A DNA stretch of 64,000 nt from VRUE01 sp963812335 (GTDB lineage: Bacteria; Actinomycetota; Thermoleophilia; Solirubrobacterales; 70-9): NCBI GenBank assembly GCA_963812335.1, contig CAWEUU010000004.1:620001-684000 (forward strand), read 5' to 3'. Both the position numbers and the translations under genes were made by a program. Shown in pieces: positions 52,604 through 60,339 of the stretch. How positions within the stretch are numbered: position 1 is the stretch's first letter; the number at the start of each line of letters is the position of its first letter. A model generated the notes under the pieces. That model searched no databases. It saw nothing but the letters and a program-made list of their open reading frames with translations, and had not been told where the DNA came from.

Positions 52604-53994
52604 GCCTCGGTCCCCCCCACCGTCATCGCGGCGATGCGGACGTGGCCCTGGCCGGTGCCGACCGGGACTTTCTGGCCGCCCTTGCCGCAGATCCCGGTCT
52701 TCATCCAGAAGTCGTCGCCGACCGCGTCGATCGCCGCGAGCGCCTGCAGGCAGTTGCCGACCAGGGTCGCGCCACGGCAGGGCCGGGTCACCGTGCCGCC
52801 CTCGATCAGATAGCCCTCGTTGACGCCGAAGACGAAGTCGCCGGTCGCCGGGTCGACCTGGCCGCCGGCGAAGGAGACGGCGTAGAAGCCCCGCGCCACC
52901 TCAGCGATGATCGCCTCCGGCTCGGCCTCGCCGGGAGCGATGTAGGTGTTGGTCATGCGCGGGATCGGCAGGTGGCGGAAGCTCTCGCGACGGCCGTTGC
53001 CGGTGCGGGCTGCGCCTTCGCGCGCGGCGCTGCGGCGGTCGTGCAGAAAGGCGGTCAGGCGCCCGCCCTCGATCACCGGCGTCTTCTGCGTCGCCGTGCC
53101 CTCGTCGTCGATCGCGTCGCTGCCCCACTCGCCGGGCAGGCGGCCGTCGTCGTAGGCGGTGAGCAGCGGCTGCGCCACCACCTCGCCGAGCTTGCCGGCG
53201 TAGACGCTGGCGCCCTTCTGCACGTGGTCGGCCTCGAGCCCGTGCCCGGTCATCTCATGAAAGAGCACGCCGCCGAAGCCGCCGCCGACGACGACCGGCA
53301 TCGATCCGGTCGGAGCAGGGCCGGCCTCGAGCAGGGTCAGCGCCTTGCCCGCGGCCCGCTCGGCGATCGCGGCCGGGTCGCCGTCAAAAAGCTCGAAGCC
53401 CCGGTGACCGCCGAGCGTCTCGGCGCCTGTCTCGACCCGGCCCTCGCGGCGGGCGACCGCCTGGGCGCCGATCCGCACCCGGGTGCGGTCGTCGCCGCTC
53501 AGCAGGCCCTCGGAGTTGGCGACCGATACCTCGCGTCGCGCCTCGCCGTAGGAGGCGCTCGCCTGGGCGATCTCGCCGCCGGCGGCGCGGGCGCGCTCGT
53601 CCAGCTCGCGCAGTAGCTCTGCCTTGCGCGCCGCGGGCACCTCGCCCGGCGGGCGCTCGACCGGCAGCGGGCTGGGCGCCTCGGCGCGCAACTGGTGTGG
53701 CTGCGAGCGCTCGCCGCGCAGTGCCGCCGCCGCCTCGTCCGCGGCACGTTCGAGGTCCGCCGGGTCAAGCCCGTCGACGTGGGCGAAGTAGGTCGTGCCG
53801 CCGCTCAGCACGCGCACGCCGGCGCCCTCCTCGGCGCCGGACTGGACCTGCTCGATCCGCGACTCATCGATCGCCAGCGTCAGCCCGCCGCGCCGTTCGG
53901 CGAACAGCTCGGCGAACTCGCCGCCGTTGGCGAGCGCGCGGGCGAGCACGCGCTCGGCGACCTCGCGGTCGAACAGGGCCTCGGCCGGGCTCAC
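52600..53994 (-). CDS. tldD: TldD metalloprotease subunit
   Basis: A 464-residue catalytic partner of TldE. The zinc motif is His246-Glu247-x-x-x-His251 (FHEMTGHGLEADH), and the conserved segments NTYIAPGEAEPEAIIAEV and YFAHVDGLDPADL flank it. The pair is cytoplasmic. It overlaps tldE on one side and a small basic gene on the other, forming a Roadblock-small protein-tldD-tldE operon. No obvious RiPP precursor was found nearby. Confidence 0.93.
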   Translation of the reverse strand: MSPAEALFDREVAERVLARALANGGEFAELFAERRGGLTLAIDESRIEQVQSGAEEGAGVRVLSGGTTYFAHVDGLDPADLERAADEAAAALRGERSQPHQLRAEAPSPLPVERPPGEVPAARKAELLRELDERARAAGGEIAQASASYGEARREVSVANSEGLLSGDDRTRVRIGAQAVARREGRVETGAETLGGHRGFELFDGDPAAIAERAAGKALTLLEAGPAPTGSMPVVVGGGFGGVLFHEMTGHGLEADHVQKGASVYAGKLGEVVAQPLLTAYDDGRLPGEWGSDAIDDEGTATQKTPVIEGGRLTAFLHDRRSAAREGAARTGNGRRESFRHLPIPRMTNTYIAPGEAEPEAIIAEVARGFYAVSFAGGQVDPATGDFVFGVNEGYLIEGGTVTRPCRGATLVGNCLQALAAIDAVGDDFWMKTGICGKGGQKVPVGTGQGHVRIAAMTVGGTEA

Positions 53995-54215
53995 GACTTC
54001 GGTCGCTTCCCGGCGAGCTCGATCAGCCTGCCGGCGGCGACGAACAGCTCGCCTCCGGCGCGCGAGTCCACAGCGTGGTCCTCGGCCCGACCACCCTTGA
54101 AGTAGAGGCGGGCGAAGGGGCGGCGCGAGGCGCGACGGCGGCGCATGTAGGCGGCGGCCTCGTCGGCGTAGCCGGAGACGCGATCGAGCAGGACGCGGTG
54201 CGGCTTAGGCGGCAT
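53991..54215 (-). CDS. Small basic protein between Roadblock and tldD genes, unknown
   Basis: A 74-residue, strongly basic protein (MPPKPHRVLLDRVSGYADEA, then MRRRRASRRPFARLYFKGGRAEDH). It overlaps the Roadblock gene by 11 bases and tldD by four. The arrangement suggests joint translation. It has no recognised domain. As a short overlapping gene beside TldD/TldE it is the best local candidate for a substrate or accessory peptide, but nothing in it resembles a known RiPP precursor. Confidence 0.55.
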   Translation of the reverse strand: MPPKPHRVLLDRVSGYADEAAAYMRRRRASRRPFARLYFKGGRAEDHAVDSRAGGELFVAAGRLIELAGKRPKS

Positions 54216-54603
54216 CTGGACTCGCCTCCCCGGCACGGCCGTCGCCACCCGCAGCCAGATCGCGCAGCAGTGCCCGCAGGTCGAAGAAGGTGAGCGAGGC
54301 TAGGGCGAAGCGCTCGGTCACGGCAACCGCGGCGAGCCCAGCGTGGCGCAGGGCGAAGACCTCGCCCTGCTCGGTGCCGATGTGGATCTGCCCGACCGGC
54401 TCGCCGCCCGCGTCGTCGGCGACGGCGAACAGCTCCGCGACGTCCTCGCGCCAGCGCTCGGCCTGGCCGCTGGCAGCGAGCACAGTGCCGTCGGAGCCGA
54501 CGATCGCGGCGCCGCGGAGGTCGGGTGACATCTCGGTCAGATAGGCGAGCGCGCCCCCGGCGGCCTCGCCCGAAACCGCCCCGTTCGCCTCACCGTCGGC
54601 CAT
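54205..54603 (-). CDS. Roadblock/LC7-domain protein
   Basis: A 132-residue protein whose middle (DLRGAAIVGSDGTVLAASG and so on to LRHAGLAAVAVTERFALASLTFFDLRALLRDL) has the alternating alpha/beta pattern of the Roadblock/LC7 fold. In actinobacteria such proteins often belong to small-GTPase modules, but no GTPase gene is adjacent here. It starts the tldD/tldE operon and is divergent from the small membrane gene at 54623. Confidence 0.7.
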   Translation of the reverse strand: MADGEANGAVSGEAAGGALAYLTEMSPDLRGAAIVGSDGTVLAASGQAERWREDVAELFAVADDAGGEPVGQIHIGTEQGEVFALRHAGLAAVAVTERFALASLTFFDLRALLRDLAAGGDGRAGEASPDAA

Positions 54604-54622
54604 TTAGCCAAAATACCGACCC

Positions 54623-54772
54623 GTGTCCCTGGCCCGAGCCTCCTGGATCACCGTAGTCGCCGTCTGCGCGATCGCCGCGATCCTCTTCGCGCTCAGCGGC
54701 TACACCGGCTACACGGTCACCGTGATCGCCGTCGGCCTCGCCGCAGCGGTCAATCTGCTGCCCAGCCCCTAA
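54623..54772 (+). CDS. Small membrane protein, unknown
   Basis: A 49-residue frame (GTG start) with two hydrophobic stretches (about 7-25 and 31-45) and few charged residues, ending LLPSP. It is divergent from the Roadblock gene (19 bases) and ends overlapping the stop of the convergent CDF gene by four bases. Its exact fit between the two neighbours and its helix pattern support it, but there is no family evidence. Confidence 0.45.
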   Translation: MSLARASWITVVAVCAIAAILFALSGYTGYTVTVIAVGLAAAVNLLPSP

Positions 54773-55677
54773 CCGGCCCGGTAAGGACCCCGATCGCGCT
54801 CGGGGTCGCGAAAGGAGGTCTCCGGCTCGACGTGGATCAGCACCTCGGCGCGGCGGATGTCGCTCTCGATCTCGTCGCGCATCTGGTGGGCGAGCTCGTG
54901 GGCGCGCTCGAGGCTGGTCCCGGAGCGATACTGGACGTGCAGGTCGATGTAGCGGCGGCTGCCGGCGCGGCGGGCGCGCAACTTGTGGTACCCGGCGACA
55001 TCCGGCGTGCGGGCGGCGGCAATCGCGGCCTCGATCCGGTCCATCTCCTCGTCGGGTAGGACTTCGTCGACCAGCACGCCGGAGGAGCGGCGGATGATCC
55101 GTATCCCGGCGCCGACGATCGCCGCAGCGACGACCAGCGCGGTGATCGAGTCAAAGGCGACGACCCCGGTGACCTCGACCAGGCCGAGGCCGGCCAGGAC
55201 GCCGGCCGAGGTGAGCGCGTCGGTGCGCAGGTGGGCGGCGTCGCCCTCGAGCGCCGGTGAGTCGTGCTCCCTGGCCTGCCGGTAGAGGACGCCCGAGACG
55301 ACCAGGTTGGCGAGGACCGAGAAGCCCATCACGGCAATTCCGACACCGAGCCGGTCGACCTCGGCGCCGTCGACGAGCCGGTGGGTGGCCTCGTAGACGA
55401 TGATCCCGGCGCCGATCAGGATCAACATCCCCTCGATCGTCGCCGCCAGGCTCTCGACCTTCTCGTGCCCGTAGGGATGGTCCTCGTCGGCCGGTTCGTC
55501 GGCTTTGCGCACCGAGACGAAGGCGACGACCGAGGCGACCAGGTCGATCAGCGAGTGCACCGCCTCGGTGATGATCGCGATCGAGCCGGTGATCGCCCCG
55601 GCGGCGAGCTTGATCGCGATCAGGAACGAGTTCGACGCGATCGAGAGCCCGGCCGCGCCGCTTTTGGTGCGGATCAT
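54769..55677 (-). CDS. Cation diffusion facilitator (CDF) transporter
   Basis: A 302-residue CDF protein with six helices. The metal-site motifs are HSLIDLVAS in helix 2 and HLRTDALTS in helix 5, and a cytoplasmic C-terminal ferredoxin-like domain (RYIDLHVQYRSGTSLERAHELAH) follows. HSxxD in helix 2 rather than DxxxD suggests iron or zinc preference, but metal identity is inferred. Its start overlaps the rdgB stop as ATGA-type, so it joins the rph-rdgB operon. Confidence 0.9.
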   Translation of the reverse strand: MIRTKSGAAGLSIASNSFLIAIKLAAGAITGSIAIITEAVHSLIDLVASVVAFVSVRKADEPADEDHPYGHEKVESLAATIEGMLILIGAGIIVYEATHRLVDGAEVDRLGVGIAVMGFSVLANLVVSGVLYRQAREHDSPALEGDAAHLRTDALTSAGVLAGLGLVEVTGVVAFDSITALVVAAAIVGAGIRIIRRSSGVLVDEVLPDEEMDRIEAAIAAARTPDVAGYHKLRARRAGSRRYIDLHVQYRSGTSLERAHELAHQMRDEIESDIRRAEVLIHVEPETSFRDPERDRGPYRAG

Positions 55678-56270
55678 CGGCCTGCCTGCGGCGCGCCCTG
55701 GCTGAGATGCCGCGCCAGCAGGCGCGCGGCGCGGCCGCGATGGCTGATCTCGTTCTTCTCCGCCTGGCTGATCTCCGAGTACGTGCGCGTATCCTCGGAA
55801 CCGGTCGCGTAGGGGACGAACGCTGGGTCGTAGCCGAACCCGCCCTCGCCCCTCGCCTCCTCGATCAGGTAGCCGTCGCAGCGCTCCTCGAAGACGTGCT
55901 CGACGCCGTCGGCGTCGACCAGGGCAAGGGCGCAGACGTAGTAGGCGCCGCGCTCCCCGCCGGCCGCCGCGACCTCGCGCAGCAGCTTCTCGAGGTTCTC
56001 CTCGTCGCTGGCGTTCTCGCCGCCATAGCGGGCGGAGTGGATCCCAGGCCGGCCACCCAGCCCGACTGCGCCGATCCCCGAGTCGTCGGCGATCGTCGGC
56101 TCGCCGGTCACCCGTTGCGCCACCCGCGCCTTCTCCAGCGCGATCGCGGCGAAGCTCTCCCCGTCCTCCGGCGGCAGCTCGACGTCCTCGGGCAGCGGCT
56201 CCAGCTCGACCCCGGGGAGCAGTTCGCGCATCTCGCGCAGCTTGTGCTTATTGCCCGTCGCGAAGATCAA
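55674..56270 (-). CDS. rdgB: dITP/XTP pyrophosphatase (non-canonical purine NTPase)
   Basis: A 198-residue enzyme when started at TTG 56270 (IFATGNKHKLREM), matching the usual family length; the open frame runs upstream without another standard start before it passes rph. Conserved are the triphosphate-binding ATGNKHK, ADDSGIGAVGLGGRPGIHSARY and GEGGFGYDPAF. It removes inosine and xanthosine triphosphates from the nucleotide pool. Order rph-rdgB is a common actinobacterial pair. Confidence 0.93.
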   Translation of the reverse strand: MIFATGNKHKLREMRELLPGVELEPLPEDVELPPEDGESFAAIALEKARVAQRVTGEPTIADDSGIGAVGLGGRPGIHSARYGGENASDEENLEKLLREVAAAGGERGAYYVCALALVDADGVEHVFEERCDGYLIEEARGEGGFGYDPAFVPYATGSEDTRTYSEISQAEKNEISHRGRAARLLARHLSQGAPQAGR

Positions 56271-56287
56271 TCGGCCTGGAACGCTTC

Positions 56288-57031
56288 CTACCCGGACAGG
56301 TTCTCTGCGGTCCCCGTTACCCGCTCCTGCACCCCGCGCAGCCTCGAGATGCCCATCTCGGCGAGCCCAAGCAGCTCGTCGAGCGAGGCGCGGGAGAGCG
56401 GCGTACGCTCGGCCGTCGCCTGTACCTCGACCAGGCCGCCGTCGCCGGTCATCACCACATTGGCATCGACGTCGGCGTTGGAATCCTCGCCGTAGTCGAG
56501 GTCGCATAGCGCGCGCCCATTGACCATGCCGACGCTGACCGCCGCGATCGAGCCGTTCAGCGGCATCGCCTCGATCTTCTTCGCGTCGAGCAGTTTCTGC
56601 AAGGCCAGCCGCAGGGCGACGTAGCCGCCGGTTATCGCCGCGCAGCGTGTGCCGCCGTCGGCTTCGAGCACATCGCAGTCGACGTAGACGCTGCGTTCGC
56701 CGAGCGCACGGAAATCGACCACGACCCGCAGCGAGCGCCCGATCAGGCGCTGGATCTCGACCCCGCGCCCGTCCTGCTTACCGCGCGAGACGTCGCGCGC
56801 CTTGCGGCTGCCGGTCGAGGCGGGCAGCATCGAGTACTCGGCGGTGACCCAGCCTTTGCCCTTGCCCTGCATCCATTTCGGCACCGACTCCTGTACCGAG
56901 GCGGTGCAGATCACCCTCGTCCTGCCGATCGAGATCAGCGCCGAGCCGTCGGCACTGGCTACGAAGCCGGGGTCGATGGCGACCGGCCGGATGTCGGCCG
57001 GCGCCCTGTCATAGCTACGCGAAGCTGGCAT
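56288..57031 (-). CDS. rph: Ribonuclease PH
   Basis: A 247-residue phosphorolytic exoribonuclease. Typical segments are EYSMLPASTGSRKARDVSRG, the phosphate-binding RGVEIQRLIGRSLR, DCDVLEADGGTRCAAITGGYVAL and CDLDYGEDSNADVDANVVMT. It trims the 3' ends of tRNA precursors. It is followed by rdgB 18 bases away. Confidence 0.96.
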   Translation of the reverse strand: MPASRSYDRAPADIRPVAIDPGFVASADGSALISIGRTRVICTASVQESVPKWMQGKGKGWVTAEYSMLPASTGSRKARDVSRGKQDGRGVEIQRLIGRSLRVVVDFRALGERSVYVDCDVLEADGGTRCAAITGGYVALRLALQKLLDAKKIEAMPLNGSIAAVSVGMVNGRALCDLDYGEDSNADVDANVVMTGDGGLVEVQATAERTPLSRASLDELLGLAEMGISRLRGVQERVTGTAENLSG

Positions 57032-57097
57032 GCCGCGAGTCTGTCACGCGCACGCCGGTCGGGGCGGCTCGCAGCGCGAGCCGCCCCTCCCCTGGGC

Positions 57098-57346
57098 TCA
57101 CTTGAACGCCACCTTGTCGACCGCCTGCTTGATCTTGTCGACGATCACTCCAGCGAGCTCAGTGCCCTGTTTGCCGTTGAAACCTTTCATCGCGGCGACC
57201 ATCCCGACCATCAGCAGCGAGACGAGCAGGATCAGCCCGACGTACTCGACCGTGCCCTGCCCGCGCTCGCCCTCCGCGAGCGCCCGGATCCCCCGCAATC
57301 GCCACTCGACCGCGGCTTGCACATAGCCCATCAGCGCGTAGAACAT
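57098..57346 (-). CDS. Flp-type (class IVb) pilin-like protein
   Basis: An 82-residue protein with a 28-residue basic leader ending ERG, then QGTVEYVGLILLVSLLMVGM, the Flp pattern: Gly before the cleavage site and Glu at +5, followed by a hydrophobic helix and a short C-terminal tail (KIKQAVDKVAFK). It would be processed by a TadV-type prepilin peptidase. No tad genes lie within the window, so it is an isolated pilin gene. A strong GAGGAGGC ribosome site precedes the ATG. Confidence 0.72.
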   Translation of the reverse strand: MFYALMGYVQAAVEWRLRGIRALAEGERGQGTVEYVGLILLVSLLMVGMVAAMKGFNGKQGTELAGVIVDKIKQAVDKVAFK

Positions 57347-57489
57347 CGAAGCCTCCTCGTTTGGATTTGGCGCGATGCTGGACCGCCCCGACGCACGGAT
57401 CTAGACCTGATTGGGCCAACTCGGCGGCGGAACTGTAAAAAGTCTGCGCAGCCCGGTGACCGCCCCGGCTGCGGGTACGCTCAGCGCTG

Positions 57490-58443
57490 ATGCGGGTGCT
57501 GGTCGTGACCAACTTCGTCCCCGACGCCGCGGCGCCGCAGCGCGGTCGCTGGGTGCGCGATCAGGTCGACGAGCTGCGCAGCCTCGGGGTCGAGGTCGAG
57601 GTCTTCAGCTTTCCCCCGGGCTCCAGTCACTACCTGCCGGCGGCGCTGCGCCTGCGCCGACTGCTGCGCCACGAGGCCTACGACCTGGTCCACGTCCACT
57701 ACGGGCTTACGGCTTGGTCGGCGCTGCTCGCCGGCGCGCGGCCGCTCGCGGTCACGTTCCACGGCACCGACGTCCGCCACCCGGTCGTCGGTGCGCTCTC
57801 GCGGCGCCTGGCCTGGCGCGCCGACCTCGTCGCCGCTGTCTCGCGGGCGCTATACGGGCCCGAAGACGGCCGGCCCGGACTGCCGCCGGTTCCGGGCTCG
57901 GCCGTCCTGCCCTGCGGCCCGGACCTCGATCGCTTCCGGCCGCTGCCACGGGCCGAGGCGCGGCGGGAGCTGGGACTCGACCCCGACGGCCGCTACCTGT
58001 TCTTCCCGGCCAACCCTGAGCGCCGTGAGAAGCGCGCCGACCGCGCCGCCGAGGTCGCCGCGGCGAGCGGCGCCGAGCTGCTCACCGGTGGTGCAATCGA
58101 GCCGGAGCGGATGCCGCTCTGGGTCAACGCGGCCAATGCCGTCCTGGTCACCTCCGACTACGAGGGCTTCGGCCTCGCCTGCGTCGAGGCGCTTGCCTGC
58201 GACGTGCCGGTCCTCTCCACGCCGGTCGGCATCGCCCCCTTCGCCCTCGCCGGGATCGCGGGCACGCTCTGCGCGGACTTCGACATCGAGGTCTGGAGCG
58301 TCGCCGCCGACCCCCATCTCGCACACCCGGATCCACGGGTCGAGGGCCTCGCCCGAGCGGCCTCGGTCTCCGCACGGCGAATGGCCGAGCGGACGCTTGC
58401 CGCCTACGGCGACCTGCTGGACCGGGACGGCGCCGCCAAGTAA
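57490..58443 (+). CDS. GT4-family glycosyltransferase
   Basis: A 317-residue GT-B enzyme: N-terminal MRVLVVTNFVPDAAAPQRGRW, central VHVHYGLTAWSALLAG and GTDVRHPV, donor domain with FPANPERREKRADRA and the EX7E-like SDYEGFGLACVEALACDVP. Donor and acceptor unknown. It begins 143 bases from the divergent pilin gene and is followed 13 bases later by a coiled-coil gene. Confidence 0.85.
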   Translation: MRVLVVTNFVPDAAAPQRGRWVRDQVDELRSLGVEVEVFSFPPGSSHYLPAALRLRRLLRHEAYDLVHVHYGLTAWSALLAGARPLAVTFHGTDVRHPVVGALSRRLAWRADLVAAVSRALYGPEDGRPGLPPVPGSAVLPCGPDLDRFRPLPRAEARRELGLDPDGRYLFFPANPERREKRADRAAEVAAASGAELLTGGAIEPERMPLWVNAANAVLVTSDYEGFGLACVEALACDVPVLSTPVGIAPFALAGIAGTLCADFDIEVWSVAADPHLAHPDPRVEGLARAASVSARRMAERTLAAYGDLLDRDGAAK

Positions 58444-58456
58444 TAGATTGAGCGGG

Positions 58457-58897
58457 ATGAGCGAGGAGAAGCGCGACCCCGGCAGCGACGAGCTCGGAGT
58501 CCAGGTCGAGGCGGCGGAACGCCGGCTGCGCGAGGCGACCGAGGCCGCCACCGCCGCCGAAGAGCGCGCCATCGCCGAGATCCGCGCGCTCGAAGCCGAC
58601 CTCGAGAAAGAGCGGCAGGCCGGCGCGGAAGAGTTGGAGCGGATGCGCCGCGAGCACGCCGACGTGCTGGAGCGCGAACGCGGCGCCAAGGATCAAGCGA
58701 TCGCGGCAGCCGAGCGCCGCCTTGCCGAGATCGAGGCGCAGACCGACGCGGCGGAGAAGCGGGTCGAGGAGGCGCAACGCCAGGCCGCCGCAGCCGAGGG
58801 CACGACCGCCGACGTCGAGGCGCGCGCCCGCGAGGCCGCGGCCGCCTGGTTGCGCGCTCAAATCGAGGCCGTACGCCGAGAGGCGGCGGGGCGATAG
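58457..58897 (+). CDS. Coiled-coil protein, unknown
   Basis: A 146-residue protein that is almost entirely a Glu/Arg/Ala-rich heptad region (about 18-140), e.g. AAERRLREATEAATAAEERAIAEIRALEADLE, with no other domain. Its bias resembles neighbouring GC-rich genes and it is preceded by a plausible ribosome site (GAGCGGG). It may be cytoskeletal or structural; many such proteins are lineage-specific. Its TAG stop overlaps an in-frame ATA (ATAG) of the next gene. Confidence 0.6.
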   Translation: MSEEKRDPGSDELGVQVEAAERRLREATEAATAAEERAIAEIRALEADLEKERQAGAEELERMRREHADVLERERGAKDQAIAAAERRLAEIEAQTDAAEKRVEEAQRQAAAAEGTTADVEARAREAAAAWLRAQIEAVRREAAGR

Positions 58898-58923
58898 CGG
58901 TTCAGAACGAGTGCGACGTCGCC

Positions 58924-60339
58924 GTGGTCGGCGGCGGGGCGGCTGGGCTCTGGACGGCGCTGCGCGCGGCAGAGCGGGACGCAGCGGTCTGCCTGGTCTC
59001 GCGCACGCCGCTCTCGCAGAGCGCCAGCTTCTGGGCCCAGGGTGGGCTGGCCGCGGCGCTCGAGCCGGGCGACTCGCCGGCCCAGCACGCCGCCGACACG
59101 ATCGCCGCCGGCCGGGCGCTCTGCCGCCCCTCGGCCGTGCAGACCCTGGTCGACGAGGCGCCGGCCGCGGTGCGTGAGCTGCGGGAGCGCGGTGTCGATT
59201 TCGACCTCGACGCCGACGGCGAGTTGGCGCTGGGCCTCGAGGGTGGCCACACGCGGCGGCGAATCGTTCACGCCGGAGGCAGTCAGACCGGCCATGAGAT
59301 CACCTCGAAGCTGGCGGCGATGGTCGCCGCCGAGCCGCGCATCGAGGTGCGCGAGCGGACCTCTGCGGTCGCGTTGTGGAGCGACGGCGAGCGCTGTCAT
59401 GGGCTGCTGGCCGACGGCAGCCCGATCGGCTCCGCGGCGACAGTGCTCGCGACGGGCGGCGCCGCCGCGCTCTGGCGTCGCACGACCAACCCCTGGGGAG
59501 CGATCGGCGCCGGGCCCGCCTTTGCGGCAGCGGCAGGCGCCGAGCTTGCCGACCTCGAGTTCTGCCAGTTCCACCCGACCGCGCTGGCGCTGCCTGACAC
59601 GCGCTTCGACGGTCTGCTGATCACCGAGGCGGTGCGCGGCGAGGGAGCCGCCCTGCTCGACGCCTCCGGGCGCCGCTTCACCGACGAGCTGGCGCCGCGC
59701 GACGCGGTCACCGCGGCGATCCTCGACCGGATCGAGGCCGACGGCGGCGGCGCCGTGCGACTCGACCTGCGCAAGCTGGACCCGGCCCGCTTCCCCAACG
59801 TCTTCGAATCGCTGCGCGAGGCGGGGCTCGACCCCCTCGCCGAGCCGGTTCCGGTCGCTCCGGCCGCCCACTACACGATGGGAGGCGTCGCGGTCGACCT
59901 CGACGGCCGCTCCTCGCTGCCAGGGCTGTTCGCGGTCGGCGAGTGCTCGTGCACGGGCCTGCACGGCGCCAACCGGCTGGCTTCCAATTCCCTCAGCGAG
60001 TGCTTCGTCTTCAGCGCCAGGGCGGCCGGCGCGGCGCTTGAGGAGGTCCACGCCGACACTCCCCCGCCGCCGCCCGAGTGGCGATTCCAACCACCGAGCC
60101 GCGCCACCCGCGACGCCGTCTGGCGGCTGGCCGGTCCACTGCGCCGCCCGGAACAGCTGCGCGAACTGCAATCCGACTCCTATCCGCTCGCCGCCGCGAT
60201 CGCGACCTGCGCGCTCGAGCGGGCAGAGTCGCGCGGCGGCCACCTGCGTGCAGACCACCCCGACACCGACGACGGTCTCGACCGGGTCCACATCGTCTAC
60301 GGGCCCGACGGGGAGACCCGCCGCGAGGAATGGCGATAG
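58924..60339 (+). CDS. nadB: L-aspartate oxidase
   Basis: A 471-residue FAD enzyme. Motifs are GGGAAGLWTALRA, SFWAQGGLAAAL, HAGGSQTGHEI, EFCQFHPTALALP, AAHYTMGGVAVDLDGRSSLPGLFAVGECS and GLHGANRLASNSLSECFVF, all NadB-typical. It oxidises aspartate to iminoaspartate for NAD synthesis. GTG at 58924 cuts the first strand short; residues ECDVAV lie in frame before it, so the real start may be the non-standard ATA at 58894 or another codon. nadA and nadC are not in the window. Confidence 0.9.
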   Translation: MVGGGAAGLWTALRAAERDAAVCLVSRTPLSQSASFWAQGGLAAALEPGDSPAQHAADTIAAGRALCRPSAVQTLVDEAPAAVRELRERGVDFDLDADGELALGLEGGHTRRRIVHAGGSQTGHEITSKLAAMVAAEPRIEVRERTSAVALWSDGERCHGLLADGSPIGSAATVLATGGAAALWRRTTNPWGAIGAGPAFAAAAGAELADLEFCQFHPTALALPDTRFDGLLITEAVRGEGAALLDASGRRFTDELAPRDAVTAAILDRIEADGGGAVRLDLRKLDPARFPNVFESLREAGLDPLAEPVPVAPAAHYTMGGVAVDLDGRSSLPGLFAVGECSCTGLHGANRLASNSLSECFVFSARAAGAALEEVHADTPPPPPEWRFQPPSRATRDAVWRLAGPLRRPEQLRELQSDSYPLAAAIATCALERAESRGGHLRADHPDTDDGLDRVHIVYGPDGETRREEWR

